From CAZEER01 sp964586315 (lineage in GTDB: Bacteria; Fidelibacterota; Marinisomatia; Marinisomatales; UBA1611), in the NCBI GenBank assembly GCA_964586315.1, contig CAZPHE010000097.1, positions 1 through 6,769 of the forward strand: DNA of 6,769 nt, written 5' to 3'. The notes beneath the pieces were generated by a model. The model was not told where the DNA came from, ran no database searches, and was given only the letters and a program-made list of their open reading frames with translations. Both the position numbers and the translations under genes were made by a program. Below, in pieces: positions 6,595 through 6,769 of this stretch (the stretch's first letter is position 1; each line of letters opens with the position of its first letter).

Positions 6595-6769
6595 TCAATT
6601 TGGAGGATCTTGTACTGATCCACATGAGTCACAGGTTCTTGCATCAATATTGTTCCAATACGATTCAAATAATGGTGGAAGTTGAGCAACAATGTCTTCC
6701 AGATCCAAAGTGACTTCATAAAGAAGATCATCACATTGGTCACAATACCACTGGAAACCATCCAATGCC
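6595..6769 (-). CDS. nbaC: 3-hydroxyanthranilate 3,4-dioxygenase, C-terminal end (cut by right window edge)
   Basis: Only the last 57 residues and the TGA stop are in the window. This non-haem iron extradiol dioxygenase opens 3-hydroxyanthranilate to ACMS, the substrate of the next gene. The fragment holds the rubredoxin-like tail specific to bacterial and fungal forms: WYCDQCDDLLYE (fragment residues 7-18) and RTCDSCGSVQDPP (44-56). The four cysteines, C9, C12, C46 and C49 of the fragment, have the CxxC-33-CxxC spacing of the second iron site described in the Ralstonia/Cupriavidus enzyme. Between them, DLEDIVAQLPPLFESYW (22-38) is also family-typical. The cupin domain that carries the catalytic iron lies beyond the right edge. 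ACMSD begins 6 bases downstream, so the two are probably co-translated. The identity rests on a short stretch, but the motif set and context agree. Confidence 0.94.
   Translation of the reverse strand, partial: ALDGFQWYCDQCDDLLYEVTLDLEDIVAQLPPLFESYWNNIDARTCDSCGSVQDPPN

Noticed and set aside
1..6769. tRNA, rRNA, CRISPR array, insertion sequence or attachment site
   Set aside because: Coding sequence fills almost the whole window; no cloverleaf-like stretch, regularly spaced repeats, transposase motif or terminal inverted repeats were seen by eye.

Overview
The window is an AT-rich bacterial segment in which every convincing gene lies on the minus strand, so transcription runs from base 6769 towards base 1. 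TGA, TAG and TAA all serve as stops, so the code is standard. Most genes lack a visible Shine-Dalgarno sequence, two use TTG starts, and one carries a lipoprotein signal. This suits a low-GC member of the Bacteroidota or a related (FCB-type, possibly marine) group, but that placement is an inference and not a firm assignment.

Bases 6769 to 3028 hold a compact kynurenine-pathway block. In transcription order it contains the C-terminal end of 3-hydroxyanthranilate 3,4-dioxygenase (cut by the window edge), ACMS decarboxylase (ACMSD), kynureninase and kynurenine 3-monooxygenase. Functionally the order is KMO (kynurenine to 3-hydroxykynurenine), KynU (to 3-hydroxyanthranilate plus alanine), HAO (to 2-amino-3-carboxymuconate semialdehyde, ACMS) and ACMSD (to 2-aminomuconate semialdehyde). 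ACMSD draws ACMS away from quinolinate, so the block looks built for tryptophan/kynurenine catabolism and not, or not only, for NAD synthesis. The first two steps (tryptophan or indole dioxygenase and formamidase) and the later 2-aminomuconate steps are not in the window.

Bases 3031 to 1455 continue the same unit through ATGA stop/start overlaps. They encode a predicted lipoprotein M19 (renal-type) dipeptidase and an OsmC/Ohr-family thiol protein. Three junctions are exact 4-base ATGA overlaps, one is an 11-base overlap, and the HAO/ACMSD gap is 6 bases, so the six genes are very probably co-transcribed and translationally coupled.

After a 41-base gap comes ribulose-phosphate 3-epimerase. 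After a further 81-base gap, with a weak terminator-like hairpin and a 14-base direct repeat, comes the N-terminal 221 residues of transketolase, which runs off the left edge. These two enzymes act together in the non-oxidative pentose phosphate pathway.

I see no wholly new system. The points most worth a second look are an Asn in place of the PLP-N1 aspartate in kynureninase, a Ser in the first position of the transketolase GDG motif, the paired TTG starts at KMO and ACMSD, and the placing of a lipoprotein dipeptidase and an OsmC protein inside a kynurenine operon.
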